Shown here in pieces: positions 9,673-19,731 of a stretch of DNA of 64,000 nt. Positions within the stretch are counted from its first letter, which is position 1, and each line of letters begins with the position of its first letter. This DNA comes from Kocuria coralli (GTDB lineage: Bacteria > Actinomycetota > Actinomycetes > Actinomycetales > Micrococcaceae): assembly GCF_008831305.1 (NCBI RefSeq), contig NZ_ML708617.1, positions 78,463 through 142,462 of the forward strand, given 5' to 3'. The notes below the pieces were generated by a model. That model saw nothing but the letters and a program-made list of their open reading frames with translations, made no database searches and was not told where the DNA came from. The position numbers and the translations under genes were made by a program.

Positions 9673-11187
9673 GTGCCGAGACGCGACCAGCCCCCCGAAG
9701 ACCGCGTGCCGACACCGGGCCCCGATGCGCGCGCAGTCCCGGTGCGGCGGCGCCTGCTCGTGGGCCTCTACCTCCTGCTGGCGGCCGCGGTGGCGGTCAG
9801 CCTGATCGTGCTGGGCCCCGGCATCGTCCGCGGGCTCGGGGATCCCGGGGACGAGGGGCCTGCGGAGCGGTCCGTCACGGGCGCCGCTCCCGAGGCACCC
9901 GAGGGGGAGGCCGCCCTGACCGGGGAGACCATCGAGGGAATCGACCGGGCTCTGGACGACTCCACGGCGACCGCCACGAGCGCCGTCGTCGTCGACCCCG
10001 CGACGGGCGACCGGCTCTATACCCGCGACGACGGGGCCGAGATGATCCCGGCGTCCAACCAGAAGATCATGACGGAACTGTCCCTGCTCCACCACGCCGG
10101 TCCGCAACGGCGGCTGGCCACGACCGTGGTGGAGGGGAGCTCCCCGGGGCACCTGGTCCTGGTGGCCGGCGGCGACACCCTGCTCGGAGAGGGCGAGAGC
10201 GATCCGGACGCCGTCGTGGGCCGCGCGGGGCTAGCGACCCTGGCAGCCCGCACGGCCGAGACCATGACGGGCGACCGGCTGGCCGAGGAGACCGGGGAGC
10301 AGATCACGGTGGACGTCGACACCAGCATCTTCGAGGGCCCCGAGCTCAACGACACCTGGCTGCCGGGGGATATCGCCGCGGACGAGATCGGCCCGATCGC
10401 CCCCCTCGCCATCGGATCCCATGCACTGCCCGGCGCGGAGGAAGGGGACAGCAGGGGACACGACACCGACGCCGCGGGCGGGGCGGCCGACGTCTTCGCG
10501 CAGCGCCTCCAGGAGGAACTGTGGGAGCGCTCGGGCCGGGACGTCTCGGTCACCACCGGGGAGCGGACGGAGACCGGCGCGGATCCCTCGCTACCGGCCG
10601 ATCGGCAGCCGGGGCCCACGGAGCTGGCGCGCGTGGAGTCCGCGCCCCTGGTGGAGCAGGCCACGGTCATGATGAACGACTCCGACAACCGGCTCGCCGA
10701 GGCCCTGGGCCGGGTGGCGGCCGACGCGGCGGGGCACCCCGGAAGCGTCGACGGCGCCCGGGCCGCCATGCGGGAGGCCCTGACCGAGAGCCTGGGCCGC
10801 GACGTCGTGGAGCGCGACGGCGTGGTGCTCGCCGACTGCTCCGGGATGTCGCCCGAGAACCGGGTGACGGCCCGCGTGCTGGGCGAGGTCCTGCTGCACG
10901 CGGCCCGGGACACGACGGGGCGCTACGCGCCCATGATCTCCACGTTCCCTGTCAGCGGACATTCCGGAACGCTCGAGGACAGGTTCGACGACCGCGACGA
11001 GGCGGCCGCCCGGGGCGTGGCGAGGGCGAAGACGGGGACGCTGCGGGGCGTGACCGCCCTGTCGGGCCAGGTCATCACGCAGAACGGGCAGCCATTGATC
11101 GCCGTCGTGCTCCTGGGGGAGGTGGGCGATCCCGCCGCTGCGACCGACGGCGCGGACCGGGTCTTCGCCGGGCTGGCCCGGCAGTGA
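9673..11187 (+). CDS. dacB: D-alanyl-D-alanine carboxypeptidase/endopeptidase (PBP4 type)
   Basis: A 504-residue exported class C penicillin-binding protein that trims peptidoglycan peptides. It has an N-terminal basic stretch followed by one hydrophobic anchor (about residues 20-45). The active-site motifs are SNQK (SxxK) near residue 126, SDN near 336 and KTG near 452. I chose the GTG at 9673 because it lies 7 nt after CACAAT, a -10-like hexamer, matching the leaderless pattern in this window. An in-frame ATG at 9664 overlaps that hexamer and a GTG at 9649 would add 8 residues. It precedes the DUF2342 protease and tilS, a conserved actinobacterial order. Confidence 0.9.
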   Translation: MPRRDQPPEDRVPTPGPDARAVPVRRRLLVGLYLLLAAAVAVSLIVLGPGIVRGLGDPGDEGPAERSVTGAAPEAPEGEAALTGETIEGIDRALDDSTATATSAVVVDPATGDRLYTRDDGAEMIPASNQKIMTELSLLHHAGPQRRLATTVVEGSSPGHLVLVAGGDTLLGEGESDPDAVVGRAGLATLAARTAETMTGDRLAEETGEQITVDVDTSIFEGPELNDTWLPGDIAADEIGPIAPLAIGSHALPGAEEGDSRGHDTDAAGGAADVFAQRLQEELWERSGRDVSVTTGERTETGADPSLPADRQPGPTELARVESAPLVEQATVMMNDSDNRLAEALGRVAADAAGHPGSVDGARAAMREALTESLGRDVVERDGVVLADCSGMSPENRVTARVLGEVLLHAARDTTGRYAPMISTFPVSGHSGTLEDRFDDRDEAAARGVARAKTGTLRGVTALSGQVITQNGQPLIAVVLLGEVGDPAAATDGADRVFAGLARQ

Positions 11188-11227
11188 CCGGCCGGCTCAC
11201 AGCCGCTCCTGAGCGGACTGTGATTGC

Positions 11228-12394
11228 ATGAGGAGCATGAGTACGCCAGAGCTCGCCGAGAGCACGCCCGCCGGGAAAGAGTCCGGACTGATCCAATGGG
11301 ATCTCGCCGCGAGGATCGCGGCCAGGACCGTGCCCGCGGGTCCCACCCCGCCGGCCCGGGCGATGCAGGAGGCCGTGGCCTCCATGCGGCACTACGCCGA
11401 GGCCTCCGTGGACCACGTCCACGAGATCTCCGGCCTGGACGCCGCCCGGAACCTGCGCGACGCCCCGGTGGTCGTGGTGGACCGCGCCGGATGGTCCGCC
11501 GCGAACGCCGCGACCTTCCAGGCGCTGCTCGAGCCGGCCATGGCGGAGCTCGAGCAGTCCTACCGGCAGCGGGGACGCGCCCCCGGTGAGGTGACGCAAT
11601 GGATCGGGAGCCGGGCCACGGCGGCCGAGGCGGGTGCGCTCCTGGGCTTCCTCTCCACCAAGGTGCTGGGGCAGTACGACCCCTATGCCGGGCTCGCATC
11701 CCCGCAGGCCGCGCGGCGGCACCCGGGCGGGCGGCTCATGATCGTGGCGCCCAATGTCATGCTGGTCGAGCGGGAGCTGAACGTGGACCCCGACGACTTC
11801 CGTTTGTGGGTCTGCCTCCACGAGCAGACGCACCGCGTCCAGTTCGCCGCGGCCCCCTGGCTGCGCGACCATATGGCGGAGACCATCCGGGAGCTCTCGA
11901 CCTCCATGACCGGTGATCTCGACCAGATCAAGGCTCGGCTGAGCCGTGCCGCGGCCGCAGTGGGCGGGCAGATGACGGGCCGGTCGGCGCATAAGGCCGA
12001 CGAGGATCTCCTGGGCCCGGTCTCGGCCGTGCTCGGGCAGAGGGAGCGCGAGCTGATGTCCACGGCGGTGGCCACGATGTCGCTGCTGGAGGGCCACGCC
12101 AACTGGGTCATGGACAACGTCGACGCGTCCGTGGTGTCCTCCGTCAAGACCATCCGGCGGCGCTTCGACCGCCGACGCGATCTCCACGGTCCCGTCCAGC
12201 GACTGCTCCGGAAGGTCCTGGGCCTGGACGCGAAGGCCAGGCAGTACGTCCAGGGACAGCACTTCGTGACCGAGGTGGTGCGCATGGCGGGCAGGGACGG
12301 CTTCAACACCGTCTGGGAGTCCCCGGCGCACCTGCCCAGCGAGCGGGAGATCCTCGACCCGGCTGCCTGGGTGGACAGGGTGCTGTCCCGGTGA
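11228..12394 (+). CDS. Zinc-dependent metalloprotease, DUF2342 family
   Basis: A 388-residue protein of the actinobacterial DUF2342 (coenzyme F420 biosynthesis-associated) family. The HEQTH motif near residues 198-202 (LHEQTHRVQF) is a gluzincin-type zinc site and gives the protease prediction. A downstream segment around LLEGHANWVMD could supply the third ligand, an inference. No signal peptide is seen. The start is either the ATG at 11228 or the one at 11237, and neither has a clear ribosome binding site at good spacing. The position between dacB and tilS is conserved in actinobacteria, but the role is unknown. Confidence 0.85.
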   Translation: MRSMSTPELAESTPAGKESGLIQWDLAARIAARTVPAGPTPPARAMQEAVASMRHYAEASVDHVHEISGLDAARNLRDAPVVVVDRAGWSAANAATFQALLEPAMAELEQSYRQRGRAPGEVTQWIGSRATAAEAGALLGFLSTKVLGQYDPYAGLASPQAARRHPGGRLMIVAPNVMLVERELNVDPDDFRLWVCLHEQTHRVQFAAAPWLRDHMAETIRELSTSMTGDLDQIKARLSRAAAAVGGQMTGRSAHKADEDLLGPVSAVLGQRERELMSTAVATMSLLEGHANWVMDNVDASVVSSVKTIRRRFDRRRDLHGPVQRLLRKVLGLDAKARQYVQGQHFVTEVVRMAGRDGFNTVWESPAHLPSEREILDPAAWVDRVLSR

Positions 12395-12526
12395 GACCCG
12401 GCCGGCCGCCTCCAGAGGGAGGTGACCGGATGAACCCATCGCCTCCAGCCAGTTCCCTGCGTCCTCCCAGGTTCCGGCGTACCCGCTCATGACCATTCGC
12501 CGGGGCCCTGTGACACAATTGCAAAT

Positions 12527-12988
12527 GTGACTTCGGAGAACATCGAACAGCAGATCCAGCTCTACGGACAGCCTCTCTCAGAGCGTTTCGGCGCCGTGGT
12601 CAACGCCTACAGCATCACGCAGCGCCGCCTGGCGGAGGTCCTGGGGCTGTCCGCTCCGATGCTCTCTCAGCTCAACTCCGGCCGGCGCATCAAGATCGGC
12701 AACCCGGCCGTCTACGAACGCCTGGTCATGCTCGAGCAGCGCGTCGGAACCACGGACATCGATGCCACGCTGAACGCGGTCGAGCAGTCCCAGCCGGTGC
12801 TGACCACCACCCAGATCCAAGCCGGGATCCACGGCGAGACCAATGCGGTCTCCGCCCTCGCCTCGGTGATTCCCGCCCCCGAGCTGCGGCACGCCGTGGA
12901 CGCCCTGGGGGAGTCGGCGCCCACCCTGGTCAAGGTCCTGGGGCTGGCCCTCCAGGACTCGGAGAACCACGGCAACGGCGTCAACTGA
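12527..12988 (+). CDS. Helix-turn-helix DNA-binding protein
   Basis: A 153-residue cytosolic protein whose N-terminal half contains a helix-turn-helix (YSITQRRLAEVLGLSAPMLSQ, residues about 29-49, followed by NSGRRIKIGNPA). The C-terminal half is a predicted helical, probably dimerising, region without a known motif. The GTG start sits 7 nt after CACAAT (12514-12519) with no Shine-Dalgarno, so it is likely leaderless. It lies directly before tilS (51 bp gap). Target genes are unknown. Regulation of itself or of the tilS-hpt-ftsH cluster is possible but unproven. Confidence 0.8.
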   Translation: MTSENIEQQIQLYGQPLSERFGAVVNAYSITQRRLAEVLGLSAPMLSQLNSGRRIKIGNPAVYERLVMLEQRVGTTDIDATLNAVEQSQPVLTTTQIQAGIHGETNAVSALASVIPAPELRHAVDALGESAPTLVKVLGLALQDSENHGNGVN

Positions 12989-13039
12989 CCGGTTGCCGGC
13001 CGTGAACCCCGCCGGCCCGCGATCGGGCCGTGGTACGCC

Positions 13040-14158
13040 ATGACGCAGTTCGGCCGCCGCGGGCGCCTGCTGCCCCAGGTGTCGATGGCCCGCAGGGCCG
13101 TCGAGAGCTGCCTGACGGACTCCCTGGGCCGCGCGCCGCAGCCGGAGGACCTGCTCCTGATCGGGCTCTCGGGCGGCCCGGATTCGCTGGCCCTGGCGGC
13201 CGCCGCCGCGCATTTCTCCAGGCGACGGCGCTTCCGGGTGGGTGCGGTCGTCGTCGACCACCAGCTCCAGGAGGGTTCCGCGGAGGTGGCCCGAACCGCC
13301 GCCGGCCAGGCGCGAGCGCTGGGCCTGGAACCCGTGGAGGTCCGCACCGTCGTCGTCGAGCGGGACGGGGACGGGCTGGAGGCCGCCGCCCGTGCCGTCC
13401 GGTACGCCGCCCTGGGGCGGGCGGTCCGCGCCCACGGTGCGCACGGTGTGGCGCTGGGGCATACCCGCGACGATCAGGCGGAGACCGTGCTGCTGGGCCT
13501 CGCCCGGGGCTCCGGCACGCGCTCGCTGGGCGGCATGGCCCCGGTCTGCGACCGGGACGGGCTGCGGCTGATGCGCCCCCTCCTGTCGATGACACGGGAG
13601 GACACGGTGGCCATCTGCGATGCCGAGCAGATGACGCCCTGGACGGATCCCACGAACGCCGATCAATCGCTGATGCGGGCTAAGGTGCGGCACACCGTCC
13701 TGCCCTTCCTGGAACGCGAGCTCGGCCCCGGGGTGGGAGCCTCGCTGGCCCGTTCCGCCGCGATCCTGGGCCCGGACGCCGGGCTCCTGGAGGACCAGGC
13801 CGGGGACCTGCTGGACCGGGCGCAGCAGCAGGCGGCGCTGGACGTGGCGCACGGGGTCGTGCAGCCGGTCGCCCCGGGCGCGACCGCCCTGTCCCTGAGG
13901 AGCCTGCAGGAGGCCCCGGAGCCCTTGAGCAGGCGTGCGCTGGCCATGGCCTGCGTCCGGGTCGGAGGCGAGCCGGTGTCCTTCGAGAGGCTCAACGCAC
14001 TGGGCGCCCTGGCGGCGGGAAGGGGTGAGGCCGGGCCCATCGAAATGGCGGGTAAGGTGTCCGTGTACAGGCGTCGTGCCATCCGAACCCGCGGCGTGAG
14101 CGGTGAGTCAGGTCTGCCGCGCAGCCGGGGAATCCTGGAACTTCGCCCAACGGTTTGA
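13040..14158 (+). CDS. tilS: tRNA(Ile)-lysidine synthase
   Basis: A 372-residue ATP-dependent enzyme that attaches lysine to C34 of the tRNA-Ile CAU anticodon, allowing it to read AUA codons. The PP-loop SGGPDS lies near residues 44-49, and the N-terminal N-type ATPase domain continues with LGHTRDDQAETVLLGLARGSG, a TilS signature. The C-terminal part is short, as in many actinobacteria. It is followed after 41 bp by hpt, then ftsH, the widely conserved tilS-hpt-ftsH order. Confidence 0.95.
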   Translation: MTQFGRRGRLLPQVSMARRAVESCLTDSLGRAPQPEDLLLIGLSGGPDSLALAAAAAHFSRRRRFRVGAVVVDHQLQEGSAEVARTAAGQARALGLEPVEVRTVVVERDGDGLEAAARAVRYAALGRAVRAHGAHGVALGHTRDDQAETVLLGLARGSGTRSLGGMAPVCDRDGLRLMRPLLSMTREDTVAICDAEQMTPWTDPTNADQSLMRAKVRHTVLPFLERELGPGVGASLARSAAILGPDAGLLEDQAGDLLDRAQQQAALDVAHGVVQPVAPGATALSLRSLQEAPEPLSRRALAMACVRVGGEPVSFERLNALGALAAGRGEAGPIEMAGKVSVYRRRAIRTRGVSGESGLPRSRGILELRPTV

Positions 14159-14199
14159 CGGCGACCATCTGGTCAGCCATCCCCACGATTAGGAGCATC

Positions 14200-14751
14200 G
14201 TGAAGTCCGAGGACGTTTCAGGCGATCTCAGGGAAGTTCTCTATACCAAGGAAGACATCGATGCGCGGGTCGCGGAGCTGGCCGCGGCCGTCGACGCGGA
14301 CTACCAGGGCCGGGACGTCCTGCTCGTGGGCGTCCTCAAGGGCGCGCTCATGATCATGGCCGACCTCTCCCGGGCCCTGTCGGGGCAGTACCCCATGGAC
14401 TGGATGGCCGTCTCGTCCTACGGCTCCGGCACCAAGTCCTCCGGCGTGGTGCGCATCCTCAAGGACCTGGACACGGACCTCACGGGCCGGGACGTTCTGA
14501 TCGTCGAGGACATCATCGACTCCGGCCTGACCCTGTCCTGGCTCAAGACCAACCTTCAGTCCCGTGGCGCCAGTTCCGTGGAGGTCTGCGCGCTGCTGCG
14601 CAAGCCGGAGGCGCTGAAGGTCGAGATCGACGTCAAGTACGTCGGCTGGGACATCCCCAACGAGTTCGTCGTGGGCTACGGCCTGGACTGGGCCGAGCAG
14701 TACCGCAACCTGGACTGCATCGCGGTACTGTCCGAGCACGTCTACTCCTGA
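14200..14751 (+). CDS. hpt: Hypoxanthine phosphoribosyltransferase
   Basis: A 183-residue purine salvage enzyme converting hypoxanthine or guanine and PRPP to IMP or GMP. The PRPP-binding loop VEDIIDSGLT is near residues 102-111, and the SSYGSGTKSSG region forms the flexible loop. I place the start at the GTG at 14200 because AGGAG lies 5 nt before it. The frame is open to 14155 but that would overlap tilS and lacks a ribosome binding site. Confidence 0.95.
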   Translation: MKSEDVSGDLREVLYTKEDIDARVAELAAAVDADYQGRDVLLVGVLKGALMIMADLSRALSGQYPMDWMAVSSYGSGTKSSGVVRILKDLDTDLTGRDVLIVEDIIDSGLTLSWLKTNLQSRGASSVEVCALLRKPEALKVEIDVKYVGWDIPNEFVVGYGLDWAEQYRNLDCIAVLSEHVYS

Positions 14752-14965
14752 CCGCCGCCGTCCCCGGCACCCGCGCCGGGGGAGCACCCGGCCGACGTCC
14801 CGGAACTGGTATTTGCCGGGGAATGTGTCCGCCACGGGGTGAACGGCGACACTCCGGCTCTGACTGAGCCTGAGCGGCGCGTTACATTGACACATCGACT
14901 CATCCGGCTCTGCTCAAGAGCGGACCGGGATCAGGTTCGCATCGTGCGAGAGAGGACCATCGGCT

Positions 14966-17143
14966 TTGGCCACCGCTAAAAAGAAACCGGGCTTCTTCGG
15001 GGGGCCCTTCTTCTGGATTCTCCTCGCCCTGCTCGTGCTGATCCCGGTGATCACCACGCTGACCTCGAACGAGGGCAGCCGCGTCGACACCAACGTCGGC
15101 CTCCAGCTGCTGCAGGACAACCAGGCCACCGAGGCCAAGATCTACGACGGCGAACAGCGCGTGGAGCTGACACTGTCCGACGACTACTCCGCGAACGGCC
15201 ACGACTACGGCCGCAACGTCGAGTTCTACTACGTCGAGCCGCGCGGCGACGACGTCGTGCAGGCGGTCGACAACGCCGGGCTGGACAGCTACACGGATCA
15301 GCCCGTGCAGAACAACTGGCTGCTGTCCATGCTCCAGTTCCTCCTGCCGTTCCTGATCATCCTGGCCATCTTCTGGTTCATCTTCGCCCGGATGCAGGGC
15401 GGCGGCTCGCAGCTCATGAAGTTCGGCCGCTCGAAGGCCAAGCAGTTCGACAAGGACAACCCGCAGGTCACCTTCGCCGACGTCGCCGGCGCGGACGAGG
15501 CCGTCCAGGAGCTGGACGAGATCAAGCAGTTCCTGGTCGAACGCGACCGCTTCACGGCCCTGGGCGCCTCCGTACCCAAGGGCGTCCTGCTCTACGGCCC
15601 TCCCGGCACCGGCAAGACCCTGCTCGCGAAGGCCGTCGCCGGTGAGGCCTCCGTCCCGTTCTTCTCCATCTCCGGCTCGGACTTCGTGGAGATGTTCGTG
15701 GGCGTGGGCGCCTCCCGCGTGCGCGACCTCTTCCAGACCGCCAAGGAGAACGCCCCCGCGATCATCTTCGTGGACGAGATCGACGCCGTCGGCCGCCAGC
15801 GCGGCGCCGGCATGGGCGGCGGCAACGACGAGCGCGAGCAGACCCTGAACCAGCTCCTGGTGGAGATGGACGGCTTCGACGCCAATACCAACATCATCCT
15901 GATCGCGGCCACCAACCGCCCGGACGTCCTGGACCCGGCGCTGCTGCGGCCGGGGCGTTTCGACCGCCAGATCGGCGTCGAGGCCCCGGACATGAAGGGC
16001 CGCGAGCAGATCCTGCGGGTGCACGCGCAGGGCAAGCCGCTGCACGAGTCCGTGGACCTCGCCTCGGTGGCCAAGCGCACCCCGGGGTTCACCGGCGCGG
16101 AGCTGGCCAACGTGATGAACGAGGCCGCCCTGCTCACCGCGCGGTCCCACGCGCAGCTGATCGACGACCGGGCCGTCGACGAGGCGATCGACCGCGTGAT
16201 CGCGGGCCCGCAGAAGCGCTCGCGCCTGATGAAGGAGCACGAGCGCAAGGTCACCGCCTACCACGAGGGCGGCCACGCCCTGGTGGCCGCGGCACTGCGC
16301 AACACCGACCCGGTCACCAAGATCACGATCCTGCCCCGCGGCCGGGCCCTGGGCTACACGATGGTCATGCCGGCCGACGACAAGTACTCGACCACCCGTA
16401 ACGAGCTGCTCGACCAGATGGCCTACGCCATGGGCGGTCGCGCGGCCGAGGAGATCGTGTTCAAGGACCCGTCGTCGGGAGCCGCGAACGACATCCAGAA
16501 GGCCACGGACACCGCGCGGAACATGGTCACCCAGTTCGGCATGTCCACGCTCGTCGGCTCCGTCAAGCTCGGCGGCAACGACTCCGAGCCCTTCATGGGG
16601 CGCGGCGGCATGGAGGAACGCGGCTACTCGGAGGCGACCGCCGCGATCGTCGACGCCGAGGTGCGCGCGCTGCTGGAGAACGCCCAGGACGAGGCGCACC
16701 GGATCCTGATCGAGAACCGCGAGGTCCTGGACCGGCTCGCCCTGGAGTTGCTCGAGAAGGAGACCCTGAACGAGGCCGAGATCGCCGGGATCTTCGAAGG
16801 CATCGCGCGCCAGCCCGAGCGCGGGCACTGGATCTCGAACGAGGGCCGCGAGACCTCGGACCTCCCGCCGGTGACCACCACGCGGGAGAAGGAGGAGCTC
16901 GAGCAGGCCTCCGAGGAGGAGCGCAAGCAGTTCGAGCGCCTGCCCGGCGAGGGCGAGCCCGAGGAGAACCCGCAGGGCCCCGAGGACACCGAGGACCGCG
17001 CCGGTGAACCCGCCGGGCAGGCCCCGACGCCCGGTGCGGATCACGGAGGCGGCCAGCAGACCCCCTGGCACCGCCCGCACGGCGGTCAGGAAGGCGACGA
17101 CCGGGACGACGACCGCACGGACGACCACCGGGACAGGCCATGA
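14966..17143 (+). CDS. ftsH: ATP-dependent zinc metalloprotease FtsH
   Basis: A 725-residue membrane-anchored AAA+ protease that degrades misfolded membrane and some cytosolic proteins as a hexamer. It has a first membrane helix after [10 protein letters not shown], an extracytoplasmic segment, and a second helix near residues 115-135. Walker A GPPGTGKT is near 211, the SRH follows, and the zinc site HEGGH is near 433. The C-terminal about 80 residues are acidic and Pro/Gly/Asp-rich, as in actinobacterial homologues. The start appears to be a TTG, with AGAGAGGA upstream. The stop overlaps folE by 4 bp. Confidence 0.96.
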   Translation: MATAKKKPGFFGGPFFWILLALLVLIPVITTLTSNEGSRVDTNVGLQLLQDNQATEAKIYDGEQRVELTLSDDYSANGHDYGRNVEFYYVEPRGDDVVQAVDNAGLDSYTDQPVQNNWLLSMLQFLLPFLIILAIFWFIFARMQGGGSQLMKFGRSKAKQFDKDNPQVTFADVAGADEAVQELDEIKQFLVERDRFTALGASVPKGVLLYGPPGTGKTLLAKAVAGEASVPFFSISGSDFVEMFVGVGASRVRDLFQTAKENAPAIIFVDEIDAVGRQRGAGMGGGNDEREQTLNQLLVEMDGFDANTNIILIAATNRPDVLDPALLRPGRFDRQIGVEAPDMKGREQILRVHAQGKPLHESVDLASVAKRTPGFTGAELANVMNEAALLTARSHAQLIDDRAVDEAIDRVIAGPQKRSRLMKEHERKVTAYHEGGHALVAAALRNTDPVTKITILPRGRALGYTMVMPADDKYSTTRNELLDQMAYAMGGRAAEEIVFKDPSSGAANDIQKATDTARNMVTQFGMSTLVGSVKLGGNDSEPFMGRGGMEERGYSEATAAIVDAEVRALLENAQDEAHRILIENREVLDRLALELLEKETLNEAEIAGIFEGIARQPERGHWISNEGRETSDLPPVTTTREKEELEQASEEERKQFERLPGEGEPEENPQGPEDTEDRAGEPAGQAPTPGADHGGGQQTPWHRPHGGQEGDDRDDDRTDDHRDRP

Positions 17144-17703
17144 TCGATCAGCCCCGTATCGAAGCCGCGGTCCGCGAGATCCTGGCGGCCATCGGCGAGG
17201 ACCCTGAGCGGGAAGGCCTCCAGGACACCCCGCAGCGGGTGGCCCGCGCCTACGAGGAGATGTTCTCCGGGATGGCCATGGAGGCGGAGGACGTGCTGGC
17301 CACGACCTTCGACATCGGCCACTCCGAGATGGTGCTGGTCAAGGACATCCCCTTCTACTCCACCTGCGAGCACCACCTGGTGCCGTTCCACGGCCAGGCC
17401 CACATCGGCTACATCCCCGGCTCCGGCGGCCGCGTGACCGGGCTGTCCAAGCTGGCGCGGCTCGTGGACGTCTACGCCAAGCGCCCCCAGGTGCAGGAAC
17501 GGCTGACCACTCAGATCGTGGACGCCCTGGTGAGCCACCTGCAGGCAGCAGGAGCGATCGTGGTGCTGGAATGCGAGCACCTGTGCATGTCCATGCGGGG
17601 CGTCCGCAGGCCCGGGGCGAAGACCGTGACCTCGGCCGTGCGCGGTCAGCTGCACGACCCGGCCACGCGCGCGGAAGCGATGAGCCTGATACTCGGCAAG
17701 TGA
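17140..17703 (+). CDS. folE: GTP cyclohydrolase I
   Basis: A 187-residue enzyme catalysing the first step of folate synthesis, GTP to 7,8-dihydroneopterin triphosphate. The zinc-binding and catalytic segments [12 protein letters not shown] and [11 protein letters not shown] are intact, so this is the canonical zinc-type FolE, not the FolE2 form. The start overlaps the ftsH stop (ATGA), so its translation is probably coupled. It begins the folE-folP-folB-folK operon. Confidence 0.96.
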   Translation: MIDQPRIEAAVREILAAIGEDPEREGLQDTPQRVARAYEEMFSGMAMEAEDVLATTFDIGHSEMVLVKDIPFYSTCEHHLVPFHGQAHIGYIPGSGGRVTGLSKLARLVDVYAKRPQVQERLTTQIVDALVSHLQAAGAIVVLECEHLCMSMRGVRRPGAKTVTSAVRGQLHDPATRAEAMSLILGK

Positions 17704-17774
17704 GACCATCCGGGCGCGATGCCTGACCGCAGGCGCGTGGCCGGCCCGGACCAGACCCGGAAGGTGAGGCGCCC

Positions 17775-18725
17775 ATGACCCGCCACCCACAGCCCCCGGC
17801 CAGCGCGGGCAGCGTACCGTCGACCACCGGCCTGGGCTGGGGCGGCTGGGAGGACCTGCCGGCGGGGCGCACCCTGATCATGGGCGTCCTGAACGTCACC
17901 CCGGACTCGTTCTCCGACGGGGGCCTGCACGAGTCCCATCGCGCGGCGATCGACCACGGCCTCCTGCTGGCCCGGCAGGGCGCCGACATGGTCGACGTGG
18001 GCGGGGAATCGACCAGGCCCGGGTCGACGCGCGTGGACCCGGCCGAGGAGAGACGGCGGATCCTCCCGGTCGTCCGCGAGCTCGCCGACGCCGGGATCGT
18101 CGTGACGGTGGACACCATCAACGCCTCCACGGCGCGGGCGGCGCTGGACGCCGGGGCGCACTGCGTCAACGACGTCTCCGGGGTCTCGGTCACGGACGAC
18201 ATGGTCCGGCTGGTGGCCGAACGGCAGGCGCCGTACATCCTGATGCACTCACGCGGCAACCCGGGGACCATGGACTCCCTGGCCGTCTACGACGATCTGG
18301 TCGGCGACGTGCTGCGGGAGTCCACGGAGGTGGCCGAGCGTTTCCTATCCGCTGGCCTGGACCCGGCCCGGCTGGTACTGGACCCGGGCCTGGGCTTCGC
18401 CAAGGGCGGGCAGCAGGACTGGGAGCTTCTCCAGGCCCTGCCGCGGTTCGTCGCCACGGGCTACCCGGTCCTGGTGGCGGCCTCGCGCAAGCGGTTCGTG
18501 GGCAACCTCCTGGCCGACCGCGGCGTGCCCCGCCCGGTCGAGCAGCGCGACCTCGCCACGGCGGCCATCTCCGCCCTCGCCGCCGACCGGGGGGCCTGGG
18601 CCGTGCGGGTGCACGACGTCCCCGCGAGCGTTGACACGGTGGCCGTCGCCCACGCCTGGCGCGGTGTCCGGCCACCGGTCCTGCGCCCCGCCGATCGTCC
18701 CGGAACCACGGAAGGCCAGGCATGA
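17775..18725 (+). CDS. folP: Dihydropteroate synthase
   Basis: A 316-residue TIM-barrel enzyme condensing 6-hydroxymethyl-dihydropterin pyrophosphate with p-aminobenzoate; it is the sulfonamide target. Signatures are MGVLNVTPDSFSDGG (near residue 36) and DVGGESTRPGSTRV (near 75). The N-terminal about 30 residues are a variable extension. The ATG is preceded by GGTGAGG. It overlaps folB by 4 bp (ATGA). Confidence 0.95.
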   Translation: MTRHPQPPASAGSVPSTTGLGWGGWEDLPAGRTLIMGVLNVTPDSFSDGGLHESHRAAIDHGLLLARQGADMVDVGGESTRPGSTRVDPAEERRRILPVVRELADAGIVVTVDTINASTARAALDAGAHCVNDVSGVSVTDDMVRLVAERQAPYILMHSRGNPGTMDSLAVYDDLVGDVLRESTEVAERFLSAGLDPARLVLDPGLGFAKGGQQDWELLQALPRFVATGYPVLVAASRKRFVGNLLADRGVPRPVEQRDLATAAISALAADRGAWAVRVHDVPASVDTVAVAHAWRGVRPPVLRPADRPGTTEGQA

Positions 18726-19150
18726 CCACGATGTCCCAGCACGACGACGCGAACCGGGGCGGAGGGACCCTTCCAGGGCCCGGGCCGGACAGGATCACCC
18801 TGACGGGAGTCACCGGCAGGGGCTTCCACGGCGTGCTCGCGGAGGAGAAGCGAGACGGACAGCCCTTCATCGTGGACGCTGTGATGTACCTGGACCTCAG
18901 GCCGGCGGGACGGACGGACGACCTGAGCCGCACGGTGCACTACGGCGAGATCGCCGAGCTGATCCATCACGAGATCGAATCGAGACCTGTGGAGCTGATC
19001 GAGACCTTGGCTGATCGCACCGCACGGCTCATCCTGGAGAGGTACCCGTCAGTCGATCGCGTGGACTTGACCGTCAACAAACCCGAGGCGCCCATCACCG
19101 TTCCGTTCGGCAATGTGGCTGTCTCGGTCAGCAGGGAGCGAGAACCATGA
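18722..19150 (+). CDS. folB: Dihydroneopterin aldolase
   Basis: A 142-residue enzyme making 6-hydroxymethyl-7,8-dihydropterin from dihydroneopterin. The family pattern GVTGRGFHGVLAEEKRDGQPF (in two parts) and VNKPEAPI near the C-terminus are present. The first about 22 residues (Gly/Asp-rich) precede the conserved domain, so an internal start is possible, but the ATGA overlap with folP favours 18722. It is also coupled to folK by an ATGA overlap. Confidence 0.93.
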   Translation: MTTMSQHDDANRGGGTLPGPGPDRITLTGVTGRGFHGVLAEEKRDGQPFIVDAVMYLDLRPAGRTDDLSRTVHYGEIAELIHHEIESRPVELIETLADRTARLILERYPSVDRVDLTVNKPEAPITVPFGNVAVSVSREREP

Positions 19151-19731
19151 GGCACGCCATCATCGCGCTGGGATCCAACCTGGGGGACCGGGCCGAACTG
19201 CTCCGGGCGGCGCTCGGAGACCTGCGGGCGGCGGAGGGCGTGGAGGTCCTGGACGCCTCGCCCGTCGTCGTCACCCGCCCCGTGGGCGGCCCCGAGGGGC
19301 AACCGGACTTCCTCAACGCCGTCGTCAAGATCCGGACCACCCTCGGTCCCTTCGAGATGCTGCAGCTCTGCCAGGCCATCGAGGACGCCCACGACCGGAC
19401 CCACGACATCGAGTGGGGCCCGCGCACCGTGGACCTCGACATCATCGACTTCGGCGGGCTGAGCATGGACGAGCCCACCCTCACGCTGCCGCACCCCCGC
19501 GCCGCCGGACGGGCGTTCGTCCTGGTGCCCTGGGCCATGATGGACCCGGAGGCGCGCCTCGGGGGACGGCGGGTCCGGGAGCTCGCGCAGGAGGCGGACG
19601 ACCTCCCGGGCATCTCCCCGCGCACCCACCCGCCGCTGATCGACCCGTCGGAGCTGCCCCATCACGACGGCGGCGGTCGCGTCCCGGAGGGCCTGCGGCC
19701 ATGGCTCCAGCCGCCGGCGGAGCGCCCATGA
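19147..19731 (+). CDS. folK: 2-amino-4-hydroxy-6-hydroxymethyldihydropteridine diphosphokinase
   Basis: A 194-residue HPPK that transfers pyrophosphate from ATP to 6-hydroxymethyl-dihydropterin, feeding FolP. Conserved features are ALGSNLGDR at the N-terminus, the RTVDLDIIDFG segment with its catalytic Asp residues, and LPHPRAAGRAFVLVPW. It overlaps folB upstream and the DUF3180 gene downstream by 4 bp each, so four folate enzymes and a membrane protein are translationally linked. Confidence 0.95.
   Translation: MRHAIIALGSNLGDRAELLRAALGDLRAAEGVEVLDASPVVVTRPVGGPEGQPDFLNAVVKIRTTLGPFEMLQLCQAIEDAHDRTHDIEWGPRTVDLDIIDFGGLSMDEPTLTLPHPRAAGRAFVLVPWAMMDPEARLGGRRVRELAQEADDLPGISPRTHPPLIDPSELPHHDGGGRVPEGLRPWLQPPAERP

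Noticed and set aside
11203-11216. Small CCGCTC-GAGCGG hairpin after dacB as a terminator
   Set aside because: Six base pairs and a 2-nt loop are too weak, with no T-run.
14900-17128. 742-codon open frame antisense to ftsH
   Set aside because: High-GC third positions keep antisense frames open; its sequence is low-complexity Leu/Val/Gly/Arg and ftsH on the other strand is unmistakable.
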